NCBI GenBank assembly: GCA_017443345.1
Contig: JAFSNR010000094.1
Coordinates: 1-64,000 of the forward strand
Direction: 5' to 3'
Length of the DNA stretch: 64,000 bases
Source: Prevotella sp.
GTDB lineage: Bacteria > Bacteroidota > Bacteroidia > Bacteroidales > Bacteroidaceae
In this document: one piece after another, positions 41,959 to 50,815 of the stretch
Numbering within the stretch: the first letter of the stretch is position 1
How the letters are laid out: the number at the start of each line of letters is the position of its first letter
Notes under the pieces: generated by a model
Seen by the model: only the letters and a program-made list of their open reading frames with translations
Told to the model about the DNA's origin: nothing
The model's database searches: none
Program-made: the position numbers and the translations under genes

Positions 41959-42570
41959 ATGTTTATAGAGCAACCGGCAATTTACCTCCGCTGGCTTTAT
42001 CCAAAGGCCTACTGGAGAATGGACCGTCACGAGAAGGCCGTCTATCTGACCTTCGACGACGGCCCCATACCGGAGGCTACACCCTTTATTCTCGACACAC
42101 TGAAGGAGTTTGACGCCAAGGCCACCTTCTTCATGGTGGGCGACAATGTGCGGAAGCACCCTCAGCTCTACGAACGTATCCTGGCCGAGGGCCATCAGGT
42201 GGGCAACCATACGCACAACCACATCCAGGGTATCACCCACTCCATCCACGAGTACAGCTACAACGTCGAGAAGGCCAATGCCTATATCCATAGCCACTAC
42301 GTGCGACCGCCACATGGCTGGATGCGCATGGCACAATACGCGTGGCTCAGCCGCAAATACAAGATTGTCATGTGGGACCTTGTCACCCGCGACTACTCCA
42401 AATGGATGACGGCTGAGGATGTCGTCAACAATATAAAGAGGTACGCGCGCAATGGCTCCATCATCACCTTCCACGACTCGCTGAAAAGTATCGACAAACT
42501 GCGCACCGCCCTCCCACAGAGTCTGCAGTGGCTCAAGGACCAAGGCTACGCCTTCAAGACCTTCCCCTAG
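41959..42570 (+). CDS. Polysaccharide deacetylase (NodB/CE4 family)
   Basis: The product is 203 aa. All main CE4 motifs are present: TFDDGP (residues 31-36, catalytic Asp and metal Asp), HTHNH (84-88, metal histidines), RPPHG (116-120), DLVTRDYSKW and IITFHDS with the late catalytic His. It removes N- or O-acetyl groups from a polysaccharide such as peptidoglycan or chitin-like chains. There is no clear signal peptide, only a short hydrophobic N-terminal stretch (AIYLRWLY), so location is uncertain. It probably shares the transcript of the DUF2723 gene. Confidence 0.88.
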   Translation: MFIEQPAIYLRWLYPKAYWRMDRHEKAVYLTFDDGPIPEATPFILDTLKEFDAKATFFMVGDNVRKHPQLYERILAEGHQVGNHTHNHIQGITHSIHEYSYNVEKANAYIHSHYVRPPHGWMRMAQYAWLSRKYKIVMWDLVTRDYSKWMTAEDVVNNIKRYARNGSIITFHDSLKSIDKLRTALPQSLQWLKDQGYAFKTFP

Positions 42571-42619
42571 CAAACAAGTACGACTAGTCCAACAAGAAAC
42601 CCCAAAACTATAAGACAAT

Positions 42620-45001
42620 ATGAAAAAATTATTCTTTACTTTGTTTTTAGCAACAGCAGCTATGACAGCAAATGCTCAGCCCCAGCTCCGCGCCGATAAT
42701 ATCGACGAGGTGCTACAAGCAATGACCCTTGAGGAGAAGGCAAAACTCCTCGTGGGAGGTGCAAACAACTTCTTCGGCGCAGGAGCCGTTGTAGGCGGCG
42801 AAGCCGACCTCGTGGCAGGAGCCGCAGGTACATCGCCTGCCATCCCCCGTCTCGGCATCCCTGCCACCGTACTCACCGATGGCCCTGCCGGTGTCCGTAT
42901 CGACCCCACGCGTAAGGGTACCGACAAGACCTACTACGCCACCGCCTTCCCCATCGGCTCCTGTCTCGCTTCCACATGGAACACCGAGCTCGTGAGCAAG
43001 GTTGGTAAAGCCATCGGCAACGAGACCAAGGAATACCGCTGCGACGTGATTCTCGGCCCAGGTATGAACCTCCACCGCAATCCCCTCTGCGGACGTAACT
43101 TCGAGTATTACTCCGAGGATCCATTCCTCACAGGTAAGATTGCCGCCGCCTATATCCAGGGCGTGCAGAGCCAGGGAGCAGGCGTCTCGGCCAAGCACTT
43201 CGCCGTCAACTCCCAGGAGACGGATCGTACCAGTGTCGACGAGCGCGTCTCTCAGCGTGCCGCCCGTGAGCTCTACCTCCGCGGCTTCGAGATTGCCGTC
43301 CGCGAGAGCGCCCCCTGGACCATCATGGCTTCCTATAATCAGGTGAACGGCCAGTTCTCGATGGGCAACCACGACCTGCTGACGAAGATCCTGCGTGAGG
43401 ACTGGGGCTTTAAAGGCATCGTGATGACCGACTGGATTGGCATCCGCGCAGGTCTGCCCACCATCAGTGAAGTGCAGGCCGGCAACGACCTCATGGAGCC
43501 CGGACAGCCCGCTCAGGTAGAGGAGATCATCAAGGGTGTGAAAGAAGGCAAGCTCGACATCAAGGATGTGGATCGCAACGTGCGCCGCATGCTCGAATAC
43601 ATCGTCAAGACCCCGAGCTTCCACCAGTATCCCGCCTCTAACGCTCCCGACTTCAAGGCCCATGCCGCCATCACCCGCCAGAGCGCTGCCGAGGGCATCG
43701 TCCTCCTCAAGAATAATGGTGCATTACCTTTCAGAACAGAAGGTAATCTCTCACCCCTCACCTCTCACCACTCACCTCTTATTAAGACCGTTGCTCTCTT
43801 TGGCGAGAACTCCTACGACTTCCTCAGCGGTGGTACGGGTTCAGGTTGCGTACATCCCCCTTACGTGGTCGACATGCTCCAAGGTCTCGAGAACGCAGGC
43901 ATCAAGTCCTCGCCCGTCCTCACCGATATCTACCGCAAGTACATCGAGTATGCCAAGCTGAAATTCCAGGCCGAGCGCCATCCCGCCAAATGGTTCCAGA
44001 CAGAGATGATGGGCCAGCAGAAATATCCCGAGATTGGTCTTTCGCCCATCGCCATCAATAAGGAAGTGGCCACGGCCGATGCAGCTATCATCACCATTGG
44101 CCGTCAGGCTGGTGAGGGTATCGATCGCGACATCGACACCGAGTTCAACCTCGTTCCTGAGGAGCGCGCCCTGATTGTCGACGTCTGCAACGCCTTCCAC
44201 GTGGCAGGCAAACCCGTCATCGTCATCATCAACAGCGGCAGCGTCATCGAAACAGCTTCGTGGAGCGGCTATCCCGATGCCATTCTCTGCGCCTGGCAAC
44301 CAGGTATGGAGGGCGGAAACTCCATTGCCGACCTGCTCACTGGCAAGGTCAATCCCTCAGGTAAGCTGACCATGACGTGGCCTATCGCTGCTACCGATCA
44401 TCCTTCTACGAAGAATTTCCCTGGCTACCTCGACCAGTACTCTAAGGACATCATACGGAACTATGCTGGCAAAGTGCCTGGTAATGATTATACCAACCAC
44501 GACGAAGACATCTACGTCGGCTATCGTTACTTCGACACCTTCAATCGTGAGGTAGCCTACCCCTTCGGCTTCGGCCTCAGCTATACCACCTTCGAATTCT
44601 CCAAGCCCGTAGTCAAGGCCAAGGGTAAGGATGCCGTCGAGGTTAGCGTCTCTGTAAAGAATACCGGTAAGGTCAGCGGCAAGGAGGTGGCTCAGGTCTA
44701 TGTAGCAGCCCCCAAGGGCAAACTCGAGAAGCCCGCTCAGGAGTTGAAGGCCTTCGCCAAGACCCGTGAACTGAAGCCAGGCGAGAGTCAGACACTCACG
44801 ATGACCATCCCCGTGCGCGACCTGGCAAGCTTCGACGAGGCAGGCAGCCAGTGGCTCGCCGAGGCCGGCACCTACACCTTCAACATCGGTGCCAACAGCC
44901 GCGACATCGCCGTCAGCGCCCAGTTGAAGATCACCGAATACACGGAGAAGACCACCAACGCCCTCGCTCCCCAGCAGCCCCTCAACCTGCTGAAGCAGTA
45001 A
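42620..45001 (+). CDS. GH3 beta-glucosidase, secreted
   Basis: The product is 793 aa. The signal peptide ends at ANAQ (about residue 19). The (alpha/beta)8 domain has GPGMNLHRNPLCGRNFEYYSED-type and KHFAVNSQETDR motifs and the nucleophile D271 in GIVMTDWIG. The alpha/beta sandwich and a C-terminal fibronectin-like domain follow. It releases glucose (or another beta-linked sugar) from oligosaccharide ends. An extra loop, about residues 375-388 (LSPLTSHHSPL), between the first two domains is encoded by a tandem repeat (43741-43783). The gene ends at an intrinsic terminator. Confidence 0.9.
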   Translation: MKKLFFTLFLATAAMTANAQPQLRADNIDEVLQAMTLEEKAKLLVGGANNFFGAGAVVGGEADLVAGAAGTSPAIPRLGIPATVLTDGPAGVRIDPTRKGTDKTYYATAFPIGSCLASTWNTELVSKVGKAIGNETKEYRCDVILGPGMNLHRNPLCGRNFEYYSEDPFLTGKIAAAYIQGVQSQGAGVSAKHFAVNSQETDRTSVDERVSQRAARELYLRGFEIAVRESAPWTIMASYNQVNGQFSMGNHDLLTKILREDWGFKGIVMTDWIGIRAGLPTISEVQAGNDLMEPGQPAQVEEIIKGVKEGKLDIKDVDRNVRRMLEYIVKTPSFHQYPASNAPDFKAHAAITRQSAAEGIVLLKNNGALPFRTEGNLSPLTSHHSPLIKTVALFGENSYDFLSGGTGSGCVHPPYVVDMLQGLENAGIKSSPVLTDIYRKYIEYAKLKFQAERHPAKWFQTEMMGQQKYPEIGLSPIAINKEVATADAAIITIGRQAGEGIDRDIDTEFNLVPEERALIVDVCNAFHVAGKPVIVIINSGSVIETASWSGYPDAILCAWQPGMEGGNSIADLLTGKVNPSGKLTMTWPIAATDHPSTKNFPGYLDQYSKDIIRNYAGKVPGNDYTNHDEDIYVGYRYFDTFNREVAYPFGFGLSYTTFEFSKPVVKAKGKDAVEVSVSVKNTGKVSGKEVAQVYVAAPKGKLEKPAQELKAFAKTRELKPGESQTLTMTIPVRDLASFDEAGSQWLAEAGTYTFNIGANSRDIAVSAQLKITEYTEKTTNALAPQQPLNLLKQ
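43741..43783. repeat. In-frame tandem repeat in the GH3 gene
   Basis: Units of CTCACCC/CTCACCT (CTCTCACCCCTCACCTCTCA and on) encode LSPLTSHHSPL in the linker between the catalytic barrel and the sandwich domain. This is the reverse complement of the GAGGTGAG-type repeat used in other genes. Confidence 0.65.
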
Positions 45002-45017
45002 TCCCCCCCCCAACATA

Positions 45018-45045
45018 ATCCCCGCCCCAATTCCCAGGCGGGGAT
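45018..45045 (+). terminator. Intrinsic terminator of the GH3 gene
   Basis: ATCCCCGCC (45018-45026) pairs with GGCGGGGAT (45037-45045), then TTATTATTAA. A run of nine C (45003-45011) precedes it, directly after the stop codon. Confidence 0.75.
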
Positions 45046-45084
45046 TTATTATTAATATACCAAATGGAGCGTTGGAGACAAATG

Positions 45085-45119
45085 AAAAAAGAGGATATGC
45101 TTAAAAAAGCATATCCTCT
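45085..45119 (-). terminator. Intrinsic terminator of the Ton operon
   Basis: AGAGGATATGC and GCATATCCTCT form a perfect 11-bp stem (45090-45100 with 45109-45119). On the minus strand it is followed by TTTTTTC, so it ends the operon that finishes at 45144. Confidence 0.8.
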
Positions 45120-45143
45120 ATTTGTTTGGTTAAAAGAAATCTC

Positions 45144-46565
45144 TTACTTCAGATTCTTGATCTCGAGTGCGGGCTTGTACTCGGGGTCGATTGCGAGAAT
45201 CTTGTCGGCATAGTCCTTGGCACCTGCTACGTTCTTGTTGATGTACGAGTTGAACATCATGTAGTGGTAAGCGGTCTTCAGCATGGTGTCCTCACCCTTG
45301 GTGCGATCGGCCTTGGTGCCGAGGAGCTCAATCACCTTCAGGTAGTCGGGCTTAGCCAGGGAGTTCTTCATGTTGTCGTCGAGCTTGTTGACGTTGCTGG
45401 CTGCCATATAGGTGGCATATACCTGCTGGATGGGGAACTTCTCACCGGCTGCGCGGAATAGTTCAACGGCCTTCTGGATGTACTCTGCCTTCTTCTCGGG
45501 AACAGCGTCGCCATACTTAGCGAAGATGTTAGCCAGTCCTTCGTGATCGTCGAAGTTCACGTCGGGCTTGCAGGCGAGGTATTCATTGTAGTACTTGATG
45601 GCGTTCTCGAACTCCTTGTCCTTCAGATAAGAGTCGGAAACGGTCTTCAGGATGGCCCAGCGCTTGATCATTGATGAGTCGTTGACGAGCTCGAGAGCCT
45701 TGTCGAACTGCTGGTAAGCATTGCTGTTGTCCTCGAGTGCCTGATAGATCAGAGCGGTATAGAAGTGGTCGTACTCAGAGAACTTGGCTGAGTCGGTCTC
45801 GTTGAAGTACTTGTAGATATAGTTCTTAGCTGCCTCGTACTTCTTGAGCTCATAGTTAGAGAACATGGCCAGACGGTTGAACGTCGGGTTGCGTGGCTCG
45901 AGCTTGATACCAGCCTCGGCAGCACGGAGAGCGTCCTCGAAGTGACCTGTGAAGTAGCTGCAGCGTACGAACTCGTTGAGGTTACCCTTGTCGAGCTTGT
46001 TGATGTCGGCCTTCATGTAGTTCTCGTAAGCCTGCTTCTCGTCGCCTGCGAGCATGTAGATGTGGGCGGTGATGGCGTCGATGTCCTCATTGGGGCACTG
46101 TGCCTTCATGTCCTGCAACTTCTGGGCAGCCTGCTTCGGACTGATCTTACGGTATACCATAGCCCACTTCTTGTAACCCTCGGGGTTCTTCGGGTCGAAG
46201 TTGATAGCCTGGTTGTAGAAACCTGCGGCCTTACCACCATCGGTACCATAGGCTGACTCGATATCGCCGAGCAACAGGTATGCGGGAGCATACTGATACT
46301 TAGGCTTGCCTGCCTCGTTGGCGTAGCGTGCGAACTGGGCTGCGTTGGCAGTGTCCTTCTGCTCGTAGAATGCGCGTCCAATCTTAACAAGAGCCTCAGC
46401 GTTCTTCTTGTTCTTCTTGTAAGCTACTTTTGCTAACTCGGCTGTATTGGGAGCCTTTGACTTAATTGCCTGGAGAGCTGCGTCGAGCTCTGCCTCCTGT
46501 GCATTAGCGGTGATGCTGAAACCTGCCAGCATGACACCCATTACCAGATATTTGATTGCTTTCAT
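45144..46565 (-). CDS. Periplasmic TPR protein of the Ton operon
   Basis: The product is 473 aa. The signal peptide (MKAIKYLVMGVMLAGFSITANAQ) is followed by about ten tetratricopeptide repeats through the whole length (for example EALVKIGRAFYEQKDTANAAQFARYA, DNSNAYQQFDKALELV, AIKYYNEYLACKPDV). TPR arrays bind other proteins; here the likely partners are the Ton or substrate-binding proteins encoded just upstream. Specific function is not known. It is the last gene before the terminator, 83 bp after the PstS-like gene. Confidence 0.82.
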   Translation of the reverse strand: MKAIKYLVMGVMLAGFSITANAQEAELDAALQAIKSKAPNTAELAKVAYKKNKKNAEALVKIGRAFYEQKDTANAAQFARYANEAGKPKYQYAPAYLLLGDIESAYGTDGGKAAGFYNQAINFDPKNPEGYKKWAMVYRKISPKQAAQKLQDMKAQCPNEDIDAITAHIYMLAGDEKQAYENYMKADINKLDKGNLNEFVRCSYFTGHFEDALRAAEAGIKLEPRNPTFNRLAMFSNYELKKYEAAKNYIYKYFNETDSAKFSEYDHFYTALIYQALEDNSNAYQQFDKALELVNDSSMIKRWAILKTVSDSYLKDKEFENAIKYYNEYLACKPDVNFDDHEGLANIFAKYGDAVPEKKAEYIQKAVELFRAAGEKFPIQQVYATYMAASNVNKLDDNMKNSLAKPDYLKVIELLGTKADRTKGEDTMLKTAYHYMMFNSYINKNVAGAKDYADKILAIDPEYKPALEIKNLK

Positions 46566-46648
46566 AAATCTGTTTTATTAGTTATACTTAATTTTTATTT
46601 CACTCTCTCGTTTATATTGACGTTTGATCTATCGAATGGTTTAACTTC

Positions 46649-47602
46649 TCACTTCTTATTCACTACGACATCCCTGACATTCATGTTGGCCGATCTGGGC
46701 AGAAGGCCTGAGCGGAGGATGATCTTCTGACCTCTGGGCAGCTGGATATAGTGGGTGAAACTGGTGGCCACTCCGTTGGGACGGGGATCGTTCAGCAGCG
46801 CATAGATCGTGCGACGAAGGGGATAGTTCCCGTTGTATAGATAGTACTGATAGGGCTTCCAACTGTTGTATTTCTCAGCAGTCTTCATCTTGGAGACGCC
46901 CATCACGGATATATTCTTCTTGAAGGTGACATTGGTGGTGTCACGTTTGTCGTTCAGCCAGTTGCTGCCGATGATGCCGAGGGAGTTCTCGTGGTTCTCG
47001 ACATAGTCGATCACGGCGGCACTGGTCTCAACAGCTCCGATGTTCTTGGCACTGAACTGCTGACCTCCGAGGATGGAGTCGACGCACCAGCGCACGGTGC
47101 TGGACAGCGGGTTGTCGAAGACGACGTCGATTTCGCCAAGTTTGCTCTGGGGATAGATTTCCTTCCAGTTGCTGACCTCGCCCTTCAGGATGCGTGCAAA
47201 GTCGGTGATAGTGATGCACGAGTCGGGGTTGGCATTGTTGACGATGATAGCCAGACCGTCGTACGCGATGGGTATCGCTCTTGGCATGTACTTACGGTCG
47301 ATGAGGTTCTGGCGCTCGTTGAGCGTGAAGTCACGCGTGGTGAAGGCGAGCCAGGTCTCGAGTTTCATCAGCTTCTTGACGGCATCCTGCTCGTTGATAT
47401 AGAGGGGAGTGATGCTGTCGAGGGTCTGCGTGGTGAAATAGTAGAGCTCTTCGTCAAGGATCGGGTAGAAGCTCTCGTCGGCAGCAAAGAAGCTGGCTGC
47501 CTTCTGATAGGCTTCCTCCTTTTCAGGATTAGGCTTGCTCCCACATGCGTGGAGCAAGCCTAATATCAGTGTTAATCCAACTAACTTGTTGAATGAGTTC
47601 AT
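46649..47602 (-). CDS. PstS-like periplasmic binding lipoprotein
   Basis: The product is 317 aa. The lipobox is LLHACGS (Cys near residue 20). The body has the PBP-like fold of phosphate-binding PstS proteins: AYDGLAIIVNNANPD, ILKGEVSNWKEIYP, SSTVRWCVDSILGG and NSLGIIGSNWL. Typical PstS phosphate-contact segments are only partly recognisable. There are no pstCAB genes nearby; instead it lies 16 bp after tonB, so it probably serves the envelope energy complex rather than an ABC importer. Ligand unknown. Confidence 0.78.
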   Translation of the reverse strand: MNSFNKLVGLTLILGLLHACGSKPNPEKEEAYQKAASFFAADESFYPILDEELYYFTTQTLDSITPLYINEQDAVKKLMKLETWLAFTTRDFTLNERQNLIDRKYMPRAIPIAYDGLAIIVNNANPDSCITITDFARILKGEVSNWKEIYPQSKLGEIDVVFDNPLSSTVRWCVDSILGGQQFSAKNIGAVETSAAVIDYVENHENSLGIIGSNWLNDKRDTTNVTFKKNISVMGVSKMKTAEKYNSWKPYQYYLYNGNYPLRRTIYALLNDPRPNGVATSFTHYIQLPRGQKIILRSGLLPRSANMNVRDVVVNKK

Positions 47603-47617
47603 TTTACATTTTAGAGA

Positions 47618-48451
47618 TTACTGAAGACGGAATGTAACAGGTACGGTGTACTTTACACGTACGGCTGAACCATTCTGCTTACCAGGAATCCAGTGAGGCA
47701 TGGACTTAACCACGCGCTGTGCCTCCTTGTCGAGTGAGGGGTCAACGCTCTTCACAACCTTTACGTCGGTGATAGAACCATCACGCTCTACGACGAAGGT
47801 AACGATTACACGACCCTGTACACCGTTCTCCTCGGCTACTACCGGATACTTGATATTCTTCGAGAGATATTCGAACAGTGCTGAAGGACCTCCGGGGAAC
47901 TGAGGCATTTCCTCTACCACGTCGAAGACCTTTGATTCCTCAACCTTCGGTGGCTCGGGCTCTGCGATCACTTCCTTTGCCTTCAGGACCTCGCCACCTG
48001 CCTCGTCGTTACCCTCAACGTTGAAGGCACCGATGGCGGTGTTGGTCTGCTGAAGTTCTTCCTGAGACTTCATCTCCTGCTCTTCCTTCACCTCATTATC
48101 CTTCTTGATTTCAGGAACGGTGAAAGCTACAGAGCTCTTAACGCGCTCAATCTCAATCTTCTCAACCTCGGGCTCATCTTTCTTCTCGGCCTTTGCTTCC
48201 TTCTTCTCTGCCAGGCTAGCCAACTCAACGTCGGCCTCGATGGCGGCATTCTGAGAAGCAATGTAGTTCTCGATAGAAACCTTAGCAATGACAATGGCTG
48301 CAATGATAGCGAAGCCAACGAACATCGTGATAATGGCCTTGAGGTTACGAACGCCGGTGTTCTTGCGCAATTGATAAGCTCCATAAGCCTGGTTCTTACC
48401 TTCGAATACGAGGTCGACCCAGCTGTTGTCAATAAGATCTATTTTTGACAT
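47618..48451 (-). CDS. tonB: TonB energy-transducing protein
   Basis: The product is 277 aa. The N-terminus (VFEGKNQAYGAYQLRKNTG) is the Bacteroidetes TonB cytoplasmic head, followed by one transmembrane helix (about 37-60), a Glu/Lys/Pro-rich periplasmic spacer and the C-terminal TonB domain (PQFPGGPSALFEYLSKNIKY, GRVIVTFVVERDGSITDVKV, final VKYTVPVTFRLQ). It carries proton-motive energy from ExbB/ExbD to outer-membrane TonB-dependent receptors. It follows the two exbD genes within about 25 bp. Confidence 0.92.
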   Translation of the reverse strand: MSKIDLIDNSWVDLVFEGKNQAYGAYQLRKNTGVRNLKAIITMFVGFAIIAAIVIAKVSIENYIASQNAAIEADVELASLAEKKEAKAEKKDEPEVEKIEIERVKSSVAFTVPEIKKDNEVKEEQEMKSQEELQQTNTAIGAFNVEGNDEAGGEVLKAKEVIAEPEPPKVEESKVFDVVEEMPQFPGGPSALFEYLSKNIKYPVVAEENGVQGRVIVTFVVERDGSITDVKVVKSVDPSLDKEAQRVVKSMPHWIPGKQNGSAVRVKYTVPVTFRLQ

Positions 48452-48476
48452 ATTACTTCTTACTTTTAGGGGTTAA

Positions 48477-49142
48477 TCACTTGACGCCTGCCTTTGCGAT
48501 GAGGTCCTTGTCTTCCTGGCTCATCTTGTCGACATTGTCAATGACGTACTTATCAATATTGCTAATCAGCATTTCGTCGAGGGCAGCTACCATGTTAGCA
48601 TAAGTAGCTGTGTTGAGCGGACGGATGATGACGGTCATCGTAGGAACCTTCTCGCCAGAGGGGAGTTCACCCTTCTTCAGCTTCTTGAGAGCTTCCTGAT
48701 ACTGCTCGTCGGTCATCTTTGAGTTGTGCGCAGTCTTCTCGGCATCAAGTTCCTTCTTTGCCATCTTGATCTTGGCAATCGGGTTGATACCTTCCTCGGT
48801 TGTATGCTCGTTGAGCACCTTCTCAATACCTTCCTTACCATAGGTGGTGGGCTTTACGCATGAGGGATCGTCATAGTTGGGCAGACCAGCTATATACCAT
48901 ACCTTGTCGTTAGCTCCCAGATAGAGGGTGATGGTGTGAGAAGCCTTTGTTACCTGCTTCTGCTCTTCGTTCAACTGTGATGTGTCATCGTTTGACGGCA
49001 TGGTCAGCTGCATAGCCTGCGGCTTGGCCAGTGTAGTACACAGCATGAAGAAGGTGATCAAAAGCATCATCATGTCTACCATCGGCGTGAAGTTCACGCG
49101 GGTATCCATCTTTTTCTGCTTGGATAGATTTTTCTTTGCCAT
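48477..49142 (-). CDS. exbD: ExbD/TolR-type proton-channel subunit (second copy)
   Basis: The product is 221 aa. It starts with a basic stretch (MAKKNLSKQKKMDTRVNFTP) and one transmembrane helix carrying the conserved Asp in PMVDMMMLLITFFML. A periplasmic domain of about 180 residues follows, longer than in the 141-aa E. coli ExbD. With ExbB it uses proton flow to drive TonB. It lies 7 bp after the other exbD; the pair probably forms heterodimers. Confidence 0.88.
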   Translation of the reverse strand: MAKKNLSKQKKMDTRVNFTPMVDMMMLLITFFMLCTTLAKPQAMQLTMPSNDDTSQLNEEQKQVTKASHTITLYLGANDKVWYIAGLPNYDDPSCVKPTTYGKEGIEKVLNEHTTEEGINPIAKIKMAKKELDAEKTAHNSKMTDEQYQEALKKLKKGELPSGEKVPTMTVIIRPLNTATYANMVAALDEMLISNIDKYVIDNVDKMSQEDKDLIAKAGVK

Positions 49143-49149
49143 GATACTA

Positions 49150-49767
49150 TTAGTCGTTTAAACGTTTAACATCGAGATTCGTAATGAGCTGGAAACGGTT
49201 CTCGCTCATATCCTGCAGTTCCGACATCAACAGCTTGATAGCTGAGTAAGGGGTCTTAGAGTCGCACTTGATGGCGAGCTTGATGTCAGGGTTCACATCG
49301 CGGGCAGCTGTTACCCACTCCTGGAATTCGCTCTTGCCTCCGTTGATACTGTCAAGCGGCAGACCGAGCTTCTGGATAGCCTCACCCATCTTCTCGGGCT
49401 CGAGAGAGAGGTAGTTGGCGAGCTGAGACATGCCAGCACCCACCATAGCATCCTCGCGGAAGTGCTTAATCTGGGTAGGGTTGAGCTGTACGCCGAACTT
49501 GTCGGTCATAGCGTCCAGCATTGCCTGCATGTTGTTCTTGTTTTCCGTACCGCAGAACACCTTGCCTTCTGGGGTTACCAGAATGTTCAGGACATCCTGC
49601 TCTGGAATCTTCAGCTCTGACACTGAGTTAGGCGCGGTGACTGATACTGGTTCCGGTGTCAAGAATGTTGAGGTCAACATGAAGAAACACAGAAGCAGCG
49701 TCATCACGTCTGACATAGGCGTCATGTCAATCCAAATGTCTTTTTTCTGTATCTTAATTTTAGCCAT
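49150..49767 (-). CDS. exbD: ExbD/TolR-type proton-channel subunit (first copy)
   Basis: The product is 205 aa. The transmembrane helix carries the channel Asp in DMTPMSDVMTLLLCFFML, then a periplasmic domain ending LITNLDVKRLND. It is a paralogue of the next gene in the operon but diverged in the periplasmic part. The gap to exbB is 38 bp. Confidence 0.88.
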   Translation of the reverse strand: MAKIKIQKKDIWIDMTPMSDVMTLLLCFFMLTSTFLTPEPVSVTAPNSVSELKIPEQDVLNILVTPEGKVFCGTENKNNMQAMLDAMTDKFGVQLNPTQIKHFREDAMVGAGMSQLANYLSLEPEKMGEAIQKLGLPLDSINGGKSEFQEWVTAARDVNPDIKLAIKCDSKTPYSAIKLLMSELQDMSENRFQLITNLDVKRLND

Positions 49768-49805
49768 ACTAAAACTGATTTAGGAAGTTTTAAATGGACA
49801 AGAAA

Positions 49806-50633
49806 TTAAGCCTCGTTGTGGTTAGAATCGTATGTGGCTGAAATGGTGAAGCCAATCTCGTCGAGGGCGTAAGTCAGCTTATCGATCTTGTTTGAGAAGA
49901 AGTTGTAAACAACGGTAGCAACCCAAGAGGTCAAAATACCAGAAGCCGTGTTAACGAGGGCCTCAGAAATACCAGCAGAGAGGGCCATAGAGTCAGCACC
50001 ACCACCAGCAGACAGAGCCTGGAATGATCCGATCATACCGAGCACAGTACCGAACAGAGCGGTCAGAGTACCAAGAGATACGATGGTAGCGACCATAGGC
50101 ATGTTCATCTGGAGAGTAGGCATCTCAAGCTGTGTAGCCTCCTCATGAGCCTGCTGGATCTTAGCAATCTTAGCAGCCTTCTTCAGTGTATCGTCGGTCT
50201 CAACAGTCTGATACATGTTGATAGAAGCCATAACTACGTTACCTACAGTACCCTGCATCTTGTTGCAGAGATCCTTTGCCTTTGCGAAGTCCTGAGCCTT
50301 GATGGCAGCCTTTACATCAGCGGTGAACTTAGCCAGGTTCATCTTACCAGAAGCGGTCTTGATAGCGAAGAAGCGCTCGATACCGAGGCAGATAACGGTG
50401 AAGAGAAGGGTAAGGATAAGACCTACAACGAAACCTCCCTTATACACTGTACCGAGAAGGTTAGCGGGGTGTCCTGAACGGTCGCCACCGATGAAGTTGT
50501 CGGGGTTACCCATTACGAAATACCATACACCATAACCTGCACAAGCGCAAATTGCGAGGATAATCCATGCAGCTTTAACACCTTGGAAGCCCGATTTCTT
50601 AGCTGGGGCTGCAGCCTTTGTTGAATTTGCCAT
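49806..50633 (-). CDS. exbB: ExbB/TolQ/MotA-type proton-channel protein
   Basis: The product is 275 aa with an N-terminal Lys/Ala-rich cytoplasmic stretch, an extra helix (AWIILAICACAGYGVWYFV), and the MotA/TolQ/ExbB channel domain with helices around 70-90, 180-205 (ATIVSLGTLTALFGTVLGMI) and 220-245 (GISEALVNTASGILTSWVA). It forms the inner-membrane proton channel with the two ExbD proteins. First gene of the operon that runs to 45144, with a 110-nt leader. Confidence 0.92.
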   Translation of the reverse strand: MANSTKAAAPAKKSGFQGVKAAWIILAICACAGYGVWYFVMGNPDNFIGGDRSGHPANLLGTVYKGGFVVGLILTLLFTVICLGIERFFAIKTASGKMNLAKFTADVKAAIKAQDFAKAKDLCNKMQGTVGNVVMASINMYQTVETDDTLKKAAKIAKIQQAHEEATQLEMPTLQMNMPMVATIVSLGTLTALFGTVLGMIGSFQALSAGGGADSMALSAGISEALVNTASGILTSWVATVVYNFFSNKIDKLTYALDEIGFTISATYDSNHNEA

Positions 50634-50750
50634 AATTGAATTTAAATTTTTTAGTTATTATAAAAATTTGAGTTTGTAAATGTTCAGTTTTAAGCGAGTT
50701 ACATCCCGTTTTGGCAGTTTGTTTGCTTAGTGAACTTCGAATTCACCTCG

Positions 50751-50758
50751 CAAAGATA
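50751..50758 (-). promoter_or_regulatory. Promoter -7 element TATCTTTG of the Ton operon
   Basis: TATCTTTGCGAGG on the minus strand, about 118 bp before the exbB ATG. The leader between is A/T-rich and has no clear structure I can name. Confidence 0.6.
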
Positions 50759-50815
50759 GCAATTTCGTCCGTTATAAAAGACGAATTAATATCTTTTAAC
50801 TAAGAATTTATTGAT

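Noticed and set aside
45003..45011. Run of nine C as a phase-variation tract
   Set aside because: It follows the GH3 stop codon and is in no reading frame or promoter spacer that it could switch.
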